Positions 39,475 to 49,230 of a DNA stretch of 64,000 nt are shown here, one piece after another. Within the stretch, counting starts at the first letter, position 1. Each line of letters begins with the position of its first letter. Made by a program: the position numbers and the translations under genes. Source of the stretch: Dyadobacter bucti. GTDB taxonomy: Bacteria; Bacteroidota; Bacteroidia; Cytophagales; Spirosomataceae. The notes under the pieces are model-generated. The model did no database searches, was not told the DNA's origin, and worked only from the letters and a program-made list of their open reading frames with translations. The stretch lies in the NCBI RefSeq assembly GCF_005869225.1, contig NZ_SWFP01000013.1:62001-126000 (forward strand). The letters are read 5' to 3'.

Positions 39475-40983
39475 ATGGAAAAGCGGTATATGTCGGTATG
39501 GTTCCGTCACCTGACGACGGACAGATGGATCGTCAGCCAGCCGGAGCTGAAAGATGTACCTTTCGTGCTGGCGGCCCCGGAACGCGGCAGAATGGTGATC
39601 AAGGCTGTGAATGTGCGTGCCGAAGTAATGGGCATTGAAAACGGGATGGTGGTAGCGGATGCCAGGGCGGTGCTGCCCGCCCTGCTGGTGTTCGACTATA
39701 AGCCCGGTTTTGCTGAAAAGCTGCTGCTGGCATTTGGGACCTGGTGTATCCGTTTCACTCCGATCGTGAGTGTAGACCCGCCTGATGGGCTGATTCTGGA
39801 TATTACGGGCTGCACGCATCTGTGGGGAGGCGAGCGGGCTTATCTGAAAGATATTGTTAACCGTATCCGGGGTGCGGGCTATGATGTGCGCGCAGCGATC
39901 GCCGATACCATTGGTACCGCGTGGGCGGTTTGCCGTTTTGGAACTGTTACACCCCTGATTCCGCCTGAAGGAGAGCAGGCTGCGCTTTCAGCCCTGCCGC
40001 CGGCAGCTTTACGGCTTGAAGCGGATACGCTCGAAAGAATGCAGAAGCTGGGCTTTTATCAGATCCGTAATTTTATGAATATCCCCCGCTCTGTTCTGAG
40101 AAGGCGGTTCGGGCCGCATCTTTTGTACAGAATGGATCAGGCATTGGGTGCTGAGGAAGAACTTATTGATCCGATCCGGCCGGTGGAGCCTTACCAGGAA
40201 CGGTTATCGTCGCTGGAACCGATCAGGACTGCTACGGGAATCAACATTGCACTCAGGAAACTGCTGGAAGCGCTTTGCGGAAGATTGTCAAAAGAAGGAA
40301 AAGGTTTGCGGAAAGGGGTTTTTATGGGATACCGCATGGATGGGAAGATCGAACAGATCGAGATCGGCACCAATAGTGCGTCTTGCCATGTGGAGCATTT
40401 GTTCCGGCTTTTTGAGCTGAAAGTGTCTTCAATTGAGCCTGCATTGGGTATAGAACTGTTTATCCTGGAAGCTCCGGTCGTTGAAGAGCTGGATCAGATG
40501 CAGGAAACCCTCTGGAATATAACTGGTAACAATAACCAGTCCGAGATCACCGAGCTTCTCGACAGGCTGACAGGCAGAGGCGGTATGCAGATTGTGCACC
40601 GGTACCTGCCCGACGCGCATTACTGGCCGGAAAGGTCTGTCAAGGAGGCTGTTTCTATCCAGGAAAAACCCCAGATCGAGTGGCGTACGGACAAGCCCAG
40701 GCCGGTCAGTCTCTTGCCAAAACCGGAAAGAATTGAAGTTGCAGCACTGCAACCGGATTACCCGCCCGCGGTTTTCCGGCACCAGGGTAAAGTTTACCAT
40801 ATCAGAAAAGCCGATGGCCCGGAACGGATCGAGCAGGAATGGTGGATAGAGGAGGGTTTGCACAGGGATTATTATTGTGTGGAAGATATGAAGGGCGCAC
40901 GGTACTGGATTTTCAGGTTGGGGCATTATAATGAAGACAAGGAAGACATGCCGGAGTGGTTCATTCATGGATTTTTTGCCTGA
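39475..40983 (+). CDS. imuB: ImuB, inactive Y-family polymerase-like protein
   Basis: ATG at 39475 is taken because it follows the imuA stop by two bases; the frame is open 27 codons earlier inside imuA. The 502-residue product has a Y-family polymerase fold (about 6-360), but the catalytic positions are lost: the first motif reads MSVWFRHL instead of DxDxFF, and the second DGLILDITGC lacks the SIDE acid pair, as usual in ImuB. It recruits DnaE2 to the clamp; a clamp-binding peptide is not obvious to me. Next gene: dnaE2, five bases downstream. Confidence 0.9.
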   Translation: MEKRYMSVWFRHLTTDRWIVSQPELKDVPFVLAAPERGRMVIKAVNVRAEVMGIENGMVVADARAVLPALLVFDYKPGFAEKLLLAFGTWCIRFTPIVSVDPPDGLILDITGCTHLWGGERAYLKDIVNRIRGAGYDVRAAIADTIGTAWAVCRFGTVTPLIPPEGEQAALSALPPAALRLEADTLERMQKLGFYQIRNFMNIPRSVLRRRFGPHLLYRMDQALGAEEELIDPIRPVEPYQERLSSLEPIRTATGINIALRKLLEALCGRLSKEGKGLRKGVFMGYRMDGKIEQIEIGTNSASCHVEHLFRLFELKVSSIEPALGIELFILEAPVVEELDQMQETLWNITGNNNQSEITELLDRLTGRGGMQIVHRYLPDAHYWPERSVKEAVSIQEKPQIEWRTDKPRPVSLLPKPERIEVAALQPDYPPAVFRHQGKVYHIRKADGPERIEQEWWIEEGLHRDYYCVEDMKGARYWIFRLGHYNEDKEDMPEWFIHGFFA

Positions 40984-40988
40984 AAAAA

Positions 40989-43900
40989 ATGAAAGAAGAA
41001 AAAATAGAGAAAATCCCGTATACCGAACTGCAGGTAACCACGAATTTCAGTTTTCTGAGAGGGGCTTCACATCCTGAGGAGATGGTGGTTCAGGCATTTA
41101 ATATGGGTTATAAAGAAATAGCCATCACCGACCATAATACACTGGCTGGAATTGTGCGGGCACATGCTGCCGCGAGAAAAACAGGCATCAGGATCATCCC
41201 CGCCTGCCAGCTTAATCTGCTGGATGGCCCCAGCCTTCTTGCCTACCCGACCTGCAGAGAAGCCTATGCGAGGCTTTCGGCCCTGCTTTCAACCGGCAAT
41301 CTCAGAACGGAAAAGGGTAAATGTGATCTCTACAAAGCCGATGTGTATGCGCATGCAGAAGGAATAAAGTTTATCGCACTGCCTCCCGGTTCGCTGGATA
41401 AAAACTTTGACTTTGACCCGGTTTTTGAAAAAGTATTAAAAGAATACAGGGAAGCGCTGGGGGAGGACTTGTACCTGGGTTCGCACCGATCCTATCTTGG
41501 GGACGACGGAAAAAAACTCTTCCGGCTTTCTGAGATGGCAAAGCGCCTCGATATCCCTATGGTGGCCACCAACGATGTGTATTATCATCATCCGGAGCGC
41601 AGGCAGTTGCAGGATATTGTTACTTGTGTCCGTGAAAAATGTACGATTTATAATGCTGGTTTTCTTTTGCACCAGAATGCAGAGCGGCATCTGAAATCGA
41701 CCAAGGAAATGAACCGGCTGTTCAGGCAGTACCCGGATGCCATACAGCGCACACAGGAAATAGCCGAAGCCTGCCAGTTTTCGCTCGACAGCCTGGAATA
41801 TGTGTATCCGGAAGAAATCACGAGCCAAGGCAGAACCCCGCAGGAGGAGCTTATCTATCTGACCTGGGAAGGTGCGGAAGAAAGATTCAATGGAAATATT
41901 CCGGAAGAAATCAGCAAAAGGATCCATGAAGAGCTGGATTTTATGGAGCGCAAAAACTACGCGTCCTATTTCCTCACAGTTTATGATTTTGTGCGTTTTG
42001 CCAGAAGCCAGAATATTCTGTGCCAGGGAAGGGGCTCGGCTGCGAACTCCGTTGTATGTTATTGTCTGGGGATTACGGCAGTTGATCCAACCAAGATCAA
42101 ACTGCTTTTTGCAAGATTTATGTCCGACGCCCGGGACGAACCGCCTGATATCGACGTGGATTTTGAGCATGAGCGCCGGGAGGAAGTGATCCAGTATATT
42201 TTTAATAAATATGGCCGCGACCGCGCTGCTATCGTAGCTACCGTAACCCAGCTGCACCGGAAAGGGGCTGTCAGGGATGTAGGAAAGGCCATGGGGCTGT
42301 CTGTGGATGCGATCAACCAGCTTTCAAAATCCCTCTATGAGTTCAACGAAGAGTGGCTGGAAGGAAAACAGGTTTCCGAGCATGGTTTTGATGCCAATGA
42401 TCCACACCTGATCAAAGTATTGCAGCTGACAGAGCAATTTGTACGCTTTCCGCGGCAGCTCGGGCAGCATACCGGAGGTTTTGTGATCACCCGCGGTAAG
42501 CTGTCCGACCTGTGTCCGATCCTCAATGCCCGTATGGAAGACCGTACCTGTATTGAATGGAACAAGGATGATATCGAGACGCTGGGGTTTTTAAAAGTGG
42601 ATGTATTGGCACTGGGCATGCTTACATGCATCCGCAAGGCTTTTGATCTGGCCAAAAAACATTACGACAAAAACCTGACATTGGCCAATATACCACAGGA
42701 TGATGCTAATGTATATGAAATGATCAGCGAAGCGGATACTATCGGTGTTTTCCAGATCGAAAGTCGTGCGCAGATGTCCATGCTGCCGCGTTTGAAACCG
42801 AAAGAATTTTATGACCTGGTCATAGAAGTAGCGATCGTGCGGCCCGGACCCATACAAGGGGATATGGTGCATCCTTACCTGCGACGCCGAAACGGGGAAG
42901 AAGAAATAAAATATCCGTCCAAGGAATTGGAAAACATACTGGGCCGGACGCTGGGTGTACCCTTATTCCAGGAGCAGGCGATGGAAATAGCCATTGTCGC
43001 AGCCGGTTTTACACCGGCTGAAGCAGACGGGTTAAGAAGAAGCATGGCTACCTTCAAAGCCAAAGGACTAGTAACCCAGTATGAAACCAAGCTGGTGAAT
43101 GGAATGGTCGCCAATGGATATGAGGAGGAATTTGCGAGAAGGGTGTTTAAGCAACTTGAAGGTTTTGGGAGCTACGGTTTCCCGGAAAGTCATGCGGCCA
43201 GTTTTGCCTTGCTGGTATATGTGTCGAGCTGGATCAAGCATTATCATCCCGATGTTTTCGCAACTGCTCTGCTGAACAGCATGCCGATGGGTTTTTACCA
43301 GCCCGCGCAGATTATTATCGATGCCCGGAAACATGGGGTGGAAGTGAGGCCTGTGGATGTCAATTACTCTTTTTGGGACAATACGCTGGAAGAAAAGATT
43401 GGCGATTCCTGCCCCATACGCCTGGGTTTCAGGCAGGTAAAAGGCTTGCAGGAAAGTGAGGTGCAGATGCTGGTAGAGGGCAGGACGCAACCTTACAGTG
43501 GTATCCATGTTTTGAGGGATATGGGGGTTTCTCAAACCACACTGGAAAAGTTGGCCGATGCTGATGCTTTCAGGTCAATGGGTATGGACAGGCGCAAAGC
43601 GATGTGGGAAGCGTCCGCTATGGCCGACCGGCCTATGGGATTGTTTACCGGCCATGCTTCGCAAAGCAGTTTTGAACCCCAGGTAGAATTGCCTGAAATG
43701 ACCCCGTCCGGGCATGTTTTTCAGGATTATGCTTCCACGGGATTGTCAATCAAAGACCATCCCGTAAGTTTTGTGCGTAATAAGCTGTCTGCAAAACGTG
43801 TGGTGCGGGCGCAGGATCTAAAAAATTGTAGAGACGGTGCCATACTCAAAGTCGCGGGACTGATACTGGTCAGGCAGAGGCCGGGAACAGCCAGCGGGAT

Positions 43901-44243
43901 CTGTTTTATTACGATTGAGGACGAAACCGGTGTGGCCAATCTGGTGGTATTTAAAAAACTGTTTGACCAATACCGCAAGGAAATTCTGCGCTCCCGGTTG
44001 CTGATGGTGGAAGGCAAGCTGCAAAGGGAAGGGAAGGTGATCCACATCGTGGTGAGGCGATGCTATGATGTATCCGGCCTCATGCGGGAGCTGAATATTT
44101 TCGAAGAAAAGGACCCGGATGTGCTCACCCTTTCTCGTGCCGACGAAAACGATGGCGAAATCCCATCCGGCAGGGTCAAAAAGGAAAAAGCTGCCAGAAC
44201 AATCCAAACGGAGATTTTTCCGGCAGGCAGGAATTTTAAATAG
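40989..44243 (+). CDS. dnaE2: DnaE2, error-prone C-family DNA polymerase
   Basis: ATG at 40989 (five bases after the imuB stop) gives 1084 residues; the frame is open further upstream from GTG 40956 within imuB. An N-terminal PHP domain (about 8-270: TNFSFLRGASHPEEMV, AITDHNTLAGI), the polymerase palm with the catalytic aspartates in PPDIDVDFEHERR (about 385-397), LGQHTGGFVI, FQIESRAQMSMLPRLKP and PLFQEQAMEIAI of the fingers, then an OB-fold near the C-terminus (about 955-1040: GLILVRQRPGTASGICF). It lacks the tau-binding tail of replicative DnaE. It carries out mutagenic translesion synthesis with ImuA and ImuB. Confidence 0.93.
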   Translation: MKEEKIEKIPYTELQVTTNFSFLRGASHPEEMVVQAFNMGYKEIAITDHNTLAGIVRAHAAARKTGIRIIPACQLNLLDGPSLLAYPTCREAYARLSALLSTGNLRTEKGKCDLYKADVYAHAEGIKFIALPPGSLDKNFDFDPVFEKVLKEYREALGEDLYLGSHRSYLGDDGKKLFRLSEMAKRLDIPMVATNDVYYHHPERRQLQDIVTCVREKCTIYNAGFLLHQNAERHLKSTKEMNRLFRQYPDAIQRTQEIAEACQFSLDSLEYVYPEEITSQGRTPQEELIYLTWEGAEERFNGNIPEEISKRIHEELDFMERKNYASYFLTVYDFVRFARSQNILCQGRGSAANSVVCYCLGITAVDPTKIKLLFARFMSDARDEPPDIDVDFEHERREEVIQYIFNKYGRDRAAIVATVTQLHRKGAVRDVGKAMGLSVDAINQLSKSLYEFNEEWLEGKQVSEHGFDANDPHLIKVLQLTEQFVRFPRQLGQHTGGFVITRGKLSDLCPILNARMEDRTCIEWNKDDIETLGFLKVDVLALGMLTCIRKAFDLAKKHYDKNLTLANIPQDDANVYEMISEADTIGVFQIESRAQMSMLPRLKPKEFYDLVIEVAIVRPGPIQGDMVHPYLRRRNGEEEIKYPSKELENILGRTLGVPLFQEQAMEIAIVAAGFTPAEADGLRRSMATFKAKGLVTQYETKLVNGMVANGYEEEFARRVFKQLEGFGSYGFPESHAASFALLVYVSSWIKHYHPDVFATALLNSMPMGFYQPAQIIIDARKHGVEVRPVDVNYSFWDNTLEEKIGDSCPIRLGFRQVKGLQESEVQMLVEGRTQPYSGIHVLRDMGVSQTTLEKLADADAFRSMGMDRRKAMWEASAMADRPMGLFTGHASQSSFEPQVELPEMTPSGHVFQDYASTGLSIKDHPVSFVRNKLSAKRVVRAQDLKNCRDGAILKVAGLILVRQRPGTASGICFITIEDETGVANLVVFKKLFDQYRKEILRSRLLMVEGKLQREGKVIHIVVRRCYDVSGLMRELNIFEEKDPDVLTLSRADENDGEIPSGRVKKEKAARTIQTEIFPAGRNFK

Positions 44244-44398
44244 TATAAAAATAAAAACCATCCGGATTGTTGCTGGGGGCGGCTATGAACGGTAATCTAT
44301 ATGGTGTTATATTTATCTAACAGTGATAGAAAATCTTCAAATGCGACGACCGGTCTGCGGGGCCAGGATCTAATCGTGCTGATTGCGTGGTTTAATAG

Positions 44399-47047
44399 CT
44401 ATTTGCCGAACAGCATTTTGTCAATATGAAAAAGAGGGTAAGGCGATGCCGGGTTCTTGAAAACAAAATACAGATCGTGTTTTCCTTTGGTCGGTTTCAG
44501 TGAAATGGCTACATCTTTCCAGCCAGTTTTCAGGTCGTCAAGCTTACCGGGGTTAACATTCAGAGATCCTATGAGGGGGCCATCTTTGCCACCGGTACGC
44601 ACTTCAATAATTCCGCCAGCACCGTGTTCCTGCAATCTCAGTTTTATCGACCTGATCTGGTTTAGATCAATATCATCGTAGCGCACATACTTTCCATTCC
44701 TGATATTGGAGATGTACGAAACGTAGCCGGTGTTCAGCGTTGCGATCACCACACCCACGTTCCCGTCCGAATAGTCTTCCATTTCGATCTGAGGATCTCG
44801 CAATACCACATGTTTGCTGGTCCGGATCGGGGAAGCGGTTTTGGTGCCGCCGTCGGTGTAGGATGCCTGCAATACATACGCACCTTCGGTCCCCTTGCCT
44901 TTGTGGCTGCCCAGCAATTGTTTTCCCTGCAGAGGAAGAGAATTATGTTTTTGGTTCAGGCTCAATATATAATCTGTGATTTCCTCAGCTTTTTCAGGCG
45001 AAAGGTCGGGATGCGGGGGCATGGGATAGCTTCCCCAACTGCCGCTGCCGCCGGTTATGATCTTTTCGGCAAGCTTTGTTTTGGCATCTTTTTGTCCTGC
45101 GTAACGTGTCGCGATTTCATTCAGGGCCGGGCCGATAGAGCGGGTCTCCATAGTATGGCAGGCCTTGCAGTCCAGTGTGGAATAGAATTTTTTGGTATTG
45201 GCAAACCGGGCGTCTTCATCCCCGGAAGACAGCACGCTGGCCAGGTCCTTCCCGAAAGGCAGGTAGTGAAACGAAACTTTAACCCTTTCTTTTACAATGG
45301 GTTTATCTTCTTTGTCCGTGATGGATACTTTGTAGTCGAATTCCTGATCATCCCAGTAAAAGCTCTGGTTGGAAAGAGTTGTTAGTCCCACTTTCGGAGG
45401 AGCATTTCCTACTTTTACCTGGGAGGTGGTGGTGCCCTGAGCACCCTGGGAATCAGTTACAGTAAGCAAAATGTCGTAGGTGCCGGGTTTTGTAAAAGTA
45501 TATGCGGATTCTTTACCTTTCAATTTTGTCTTGCCGATTGTCCAGGTGTAAGTCAGCTTGTCGTTCTGGTCAAAATCCTTTGAACCGTTTGCCGACAATG
45601 TTATTTTCATAGGTACCGCACCGACCGTTTCGGATACATGCGCAACTGCGATCGGACGGCGGTTTCCTTCGCTGTATTCTACTCTTATGATGCCTGAATC
45701 GGTGTTTTTTGCAAACCAGTTTGTCCCGTAGGCAAGTATGTAAACGGCCCCGTCCTTTGCGATCTGCATATCCATCGGCGCCACCACTTTGAGCTGTGGC
45801 AGAAAAGGCTCCATACTAACATAATTCCCTTGTTCATCCAACGTCACAGCCATCATCCATTTTCGGATCCAATCATAGATAAGCAGCTTTCCGTTGTAGT
45901 ACTCCGGCAATTTGTAAGGTGCATCCTGGTAAAGATCACTGTAATAAACCGGGCCGGCCATCGCGCTCGCTCCGCCTTTGCCGACCAGCGGCCAGCGTTT
46001 GGACGGGCCTTTTCCATACCATATCCAGGCCGGCTGGGCGGGTGGCAGGTTTTTGATACCTGTGTTATTGGGCGAATTGTTTACAGGATGCGCCGGGTCC
46101 TGGCCGGGGCCTTCTTTTTTTGTTTCAAAATCATATTTTGGAAAAACTTCATTGGCACCCAAAAAGTAAGGATACCCAAAAAAGCCCGGCTTACGCGCCT
46201 GGTTGATCTCATCATAGCTCAGCCGGCCTTCCTCCGCGGGTACCTCCGTGTCGGGGCCGACGTCTCCCCAGTATACAAAACCGTTTTTGGCATCTACCGA
46301 CATACGGAAAGGGTTTCGGCACCCCATTACATATATTTCCGGACGGCCCTCCTCACCGTTTTTCGGGAAAAGGTTACCATCCGGAATAGCGTAGGTTCCG
46401 TTTGCTTCGGGCTTGATACGCAGGATTTTCCCGCGCAGGTCGTTGGTGTTGGCCGAGGTGCCCTGTCCGTCGGAAAGCTGCCTTCCCGGACGCTCGTCGG
46501 TAGGATTGTGGCCTTCAATTTCTTCGGCATTGGTATTGTCGCCGATGGAGAGGTATAGCAGCCCTTTGGAATCAAAAGTAAGGTAACCGGCTGAATGGCA
46601 GCAATATGTTCGCTGGGTCGGAACTTCGAGCAGTACTTTTTTGGATGACATATCCAATGTTCCGTTTTTATACTCAAACCTCGCCAGTTCGCTGATGTGC
46701 CGTTCGCCACCGAGACCGTAATAGAGGTAGATCCAGTTGTTTTTCTCATAACCGGGATCAATGGCTACACCCAGCAGCCCATCTTCAATCCCGCTGAATA
46801 CGTTCAGATGGGCAACTGTGCCCAGTTTTTTCGCTTTGGCGTCATATAATCGCAAAGCGCCTTTTCTTTCCGCCACCAATATGCTTTGATCGGGCAGAAT
46901 AGCCATCTGCATGGGTTCATCAAAACCGGAGGCGAGTGTACTGTAAGTAAAGCGGGTGGAGTCGGGAGCTGACTGGCTGTGGGCTTTCTGACAAAAAACA
47001 GAAGCGAGTACGAGCCAGGTTGCTGTACAAAATTGACGTGTTGTCAA
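44399..47047 (-). CDS. PQQ-type sugar dehydrogenase fused to PKD, cytochrome c and CBM6-like domains
   Basis: An 882-residue exported protein (signal about 1-24). Order of parts: a glucose/sorbosone-dehydrogenase beta-propeller (about 35-460; GFDEPMQMAILPDQSILVAE, LLGVAIDPGYEKNNWIYLYY, MGCRNPFRMSVD, FGYPYFLG), a PKD domain (about 465-555; SANGSKDFDQNDKLTYTW), a cytochrome c with CKACH and Met ligand region YPMPPHP (about 620-710), and a CBM6-type C-terminus (about 745-880; HGAGGIIEVRTGG). It would oxidise a sugar bound by its own CBM and hand electrons to its own heme. It is last in the SUS-like locus. Confidence 0.88.
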   Translation of the reverse strand: MTTRQFCTATWLVLASVFCQKAHSQSAPDSTRFTYSTLASGFDEPMQMAILPDQSILVAERKGALRLYDAKAKKLGTVAHLNVFSGIEDGLLGVAIDPGYEKNNWIYLYYGLGGERHISELARFEYKNGTLDMSSKKVLLEVPTQRTYCCHSAGYLTFDSKGLLYLSIGDNTNAEEIEGHNPTDERPGRQLSDGQGTSANTNDLRGKILRIKPEANGTYAIPDGNLFPKNGEEGRPEIYVMGCRNPFRMSVDAKNGFVYWGDVGPDTEVPAEEGRLSYDEINQARKPGFFGYPYFLGANEVFPKYDFETKKEGPGQDPAHPVNNSPNNTGIKNLPPAQPAWIWYGKGPSKRWPLVGKGGASAMAGPVYYSDLYQDAPYKLPEYYNGKLLIYDWIRKWMMAVTLDEQGNYVSMEPFLPQLKVVAPMDMQIAKDGAVYILAYGTNWFAKNTDSGIIRVEYSEGNRRPIAVAHVSETVGAVPMKITLSANGSKDFDQNDKLTYTWTIGKTKLKGKESAYTFTKPGTYDILLTVTDSQGAQGTTTSQVKVGNAPPKVGLTTLSNQSFYWDDQEFDYKVSITDKEDKPIVKERVKVSFHYLPFGKDLASVLSSGDEDARFANTKKFYSTLDCKACHTMETRSIGPALNEIATRYAGQKDAKTKLAEKIITGGSGSWGSYPMPPHPDLSPEKAEEITDYILSLNQKHNSLPLQGKQLLGSHKGKGTEGAYVLQASYTDGGTKTASPIRTSKHVVLRDPQIEMEDYSDGNVGVVIATLNTGYVSYISNIRNGKYVRYDDIDLNQIRSIKLRLQEHGAGGIIEVRTGGKDGPLIGSLNVNPGKLDDLKTGWKDVAISLKPTKGKHDLYFVFKNPASPYPLFHIDKMLFGK

Positions 47048-47083
47048 GGTTTTTTGTATTTAAATTGACGAATGGACTTGTGA

Positions 47084-47923
47084 TTATTTTGGGCCGATCA
47101 CCATAACCAGCGGCAGGTGGTCGGAGGCATAGGTCTCGTTCACAGTTTCATACGAAATCCGCCTGTACTTTTTTACGGCTTTGCGGTTCAGCATGAGATA
47201 GTCGAGGGTTTTCACCGGTGCATCAGCCGGAAAAGTATGTTGGCAATCGGTGCAGGGGATTTGCAGGTGTTCGGCCAGGTTTTGGATCGTCGGATTGTCC
47301 GGTGTGGTGTTCAGATCGGCGCCGAGGATAACGGGCAACCCGCTATGTTTCCCGATGATCTTGTTCAGCTGCAAGATCTGATGCGCGCGGTCTTTGTTAC
47401 TGAGATGGTCCAGATGGGCAGATAAAAACACTAGTTTTCCGATTTCAGTCTTTACAGTCACCAGCGCTACCGCCCGTATTTCGCTGTCGGGATGATCCGA
47501 AACCACCGTCAGACGATAACTTTCGGTTTTTTTAATCGGAAATCTTGAAAGGATCGCAACCCCATATTCACCATTGCTCCGGTCGACTGCTTTGGCAAAA
47601 TGATAATACATTCCCGTAAGCTCGGCCAGCTTTTTCGCCTGGTGCGAGCCCTTTCCCGACCGGTCGGTGAAGGCGTCTACTTCCTGCAAAGCCACCAGGT
47701 CGGGTGCTTGTTTACGGATTACTTCCGCAGTTGCCGCCAGATCCGTAAATCCCCATCCTTTGGACGGCGGGCTGGCGATCCTGATGTTATAGGACATGAT
47801 TTTGAGCGTTTTTTTACCGGTGTCATTTTCCCTGCTGCTGTTTGCCGGGTTTATTGCTTTGGATAAAAAAGAGTGCAAAAGAAGGGTCAGGATCAGGAAA
47901 AGGGCACTTTTTGAAAAGGTCAT
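47084..47923 (-). CDS. Secreted endonuclease/exonuclease/phosphatase-family hydrolase
   Basis: A 279-residue protein with signal peptide (about 1-24). EEP-fold motifs are complete: IMSYNIRIA (Asn), LVALQEVD (metal Glu), GVAILSRFP, SAHLDHLS (His), LGADLNTTPD (Asp-Asn) and ASDHLPL (catalytic Asp-His). Members cleave phosphodiester or phosphomonoester bonds in nucleic acids, sphingomyelin or inositol lipids; the substrate cannot be told. It is 36 bases from the PQQ-dehydrogenase start and belongs to the same minus-strand cluster as the metallophosphoesterase at 48024. Confidence 0.85.
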   Translation of the reverse strand: MTFSKSALFLILTLLLHSFLSKAINPANSSRENDTGKKTLKIMSYNIRIASPPSKGWGFTDLAATAEVIRKQAPDLVALQEVDAFTDRSGKGSHQAKKLAELTGMYYHFAKAVDRSNGEYGVAILSRFPIKKTESYRLTVVSDHPDSEIRAVALVTVKTEIGKLVFLSAHLDHLSNKDRAHQILQLNKIIGKHSGLPVILGADLNTTPDNPTIQNLAEHLQIPCTDCQHTFPADAPVKTLDYLMLNRKAVKKYRRISYETVNETYASDHLPLVMVIGPK

Positions 47924-48023
47924 GATGTATTGTTAATGTTGTTTTGGATGTCAGGCCAAGCGGCTTCGAGGCTGTCACCGGTCGCTCGGTGTCGATTTTT
48001 AATGGGTTCAGGAATAGTCGGTT

Positions 48024-49133
48024 TCAGTCCAGATGGAATTCGTATTGGTCAAAAGACTCGGTACGCCAGGCCAGGTGCCTGGTAGCAGGTGAAATGGCAA
48101 ACAATGGGGAGAATGTCCTGACCTTCACAGTTTTTTGATCCGGTAAAAATTCAAGTATCCTGATCCAGCCGTCGCCTCCGTTGCCTTTCCAGTTGCCGCC
48201 CTCGTTCTGCGCATTGAATAGCATTTGATTGACAGTTTTCCCGCCAGCATTTTTGTCGGTACGAAAACCGACATGGCCAGCATGACTAGGCTGATCGATC
48301 ACATGGCCGCAAACCACCATTTTGATATTGGAAGCAGGCTGAACCAGTTGTTCGAAAATCTCTCTCCCTAGCGTGGCATCTGTGAACCCGGGCGGATAAT
48401 CCTCTTTCACAATGTGTTCGTTATGCCGCACCGTAGATCGCATGTAGCTGTGCGTGAGCACCATGCCTGTATGGTTTTTGTATTCCGGTCGTGCTGCCAC
48501 TTCTTTGGCCCACGCTAGGGTATTTTTACGCGGCGCAAATTCCAGTGAAAACACCAGCATCGGCTGACCAAACGGCGGTTTCAACTCATAACAAGCATTT
48601 TCCAGCGTTTTTACGCCCTCTCCATTCGGGGCCATTTCAACCAGTATATTCTTGTTCAACGGGTTTTTCCCGGGTGGAAAATAGCTGTTAAACTGAGAAT
48701 ATCGGTTTTCGGTAGCACTGGTGCCATAGTCGTGGTTTCCGGTACAAAGAATATAGGGCACCTTGCCATCGAGTTTCCCGAAAGCATTGGCCACACATTG
48801 CCATTGAGAAGTACTGAGCTGGTCTCCGTTTTCTTTGGGCAGCTCAGTGATATAATTTTGCTCCACCAGATCACCTGTACACAGTACCATACCTATGTTC
48901 AGTTTCTGCAGGTTATCATCGATCCAGGTGACCATCAGGTCCAGCAGTGGCTGGTTTCGTTTAAACTTGGTGTAGCCCTGCGGATCGGGCACAATGATGA
49001 CCGACCAGGAATTTTTGTCGCTCAATGCCGGCGCAACATATTGTTGCGCCGTGGCTGTAAGCGCAAAAAAGGTAAAAATAAGCGTCCACCAGATGCCGGA
49101 ACGATATCGGGGCTTGGAATGTAAAGTAATCAT
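48024..49133 (-). CDS. Secreted metallophosphoesterase
   Basis: A 369-residue calcineurin-like enzyme with a signal (about 12-30). The motifs are IVPDPQGYTKF (Asp; the usual DxH is DxQ, as in a known branch with PDTQ), LCTGDLVEQN (GDxxxx), LCTGNHDY (GNHD), VLTHSYM (His) and VVCGHVIDQPSHAGH (GHxH-like). Two metal ions are expected. It lies downstream of the DUF5018-like lipoprotein gene, with a long hairpin between them, and upstream of the EEP-family enzyme. Two phosphoesterases in one SUS-like locus suggest a phosphate-bearing substrate (inference). Confidence 0.85.
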   Translation of the reverse strand: MITLHSKPRYRSGIWWTLIFTFFALTATAQQYVAPALSDKNSWSVIIVPDPQGYTKFKRNQPLLDLMVTWIDDNLQKLNIGMVLCTGDLVEQNYITELPKENGDQLSTSQWQCVANAFGKLDGKVPYILCTGNHDYGTSATENRYSQFNSYFPPGKNPLNKNILVEMAPNGEGVKTLENACYELKPPFGQPMLVFSLEFAPRKNTLAWAKEVAARPEYKNHTGMVLTHSYMRSTVRHNEHIVKEDYPPGFTDATLGREIFEQLVQPASNIKMVVCGHVIDQPSHAGHVGFRTDKNAGGKTVNQMLFNAQNEGGNWKGNGGDGWIRILEFLPDQKTVKVRTFSPLFAISPATRHLAWRTESFDQYEFHLD

Positions 49134-49154
49134 TATGAATGACTTAGGCTATTA

Positions 49155-49230
49155 TCGGTCGGCTTTTGGCGGTCGGCTATCGGCAGTCGAAGCAGACTGC
49201 TGACGGCCGACCGCTGCTGGCCGACAGCCT
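49155..49230. repeat. Long imperfect hairpin of GGTCGGC/GCCGACC units
   Basis: About 34-bp arms (49155-49188 and 49195-49230) with a six-base loop; the inner 21 bases pair with only one true mismatch plus wobbles. GGTCGGC and TCGGCTATCGGC-like units recur on each arm. It starts directly after the stop of the lipoprotein gene at 49229 (minus strand), so it may damp transcription into the phosphoesterase genes. Confidence 0.6.

Noticed and set aside
44244..44398. Terminator or gene between dnaE2 and the PQQ dehydrogenase gene
   Set aside because: The convergent gap holds no strong hairpin with T-run and no open frame of note.
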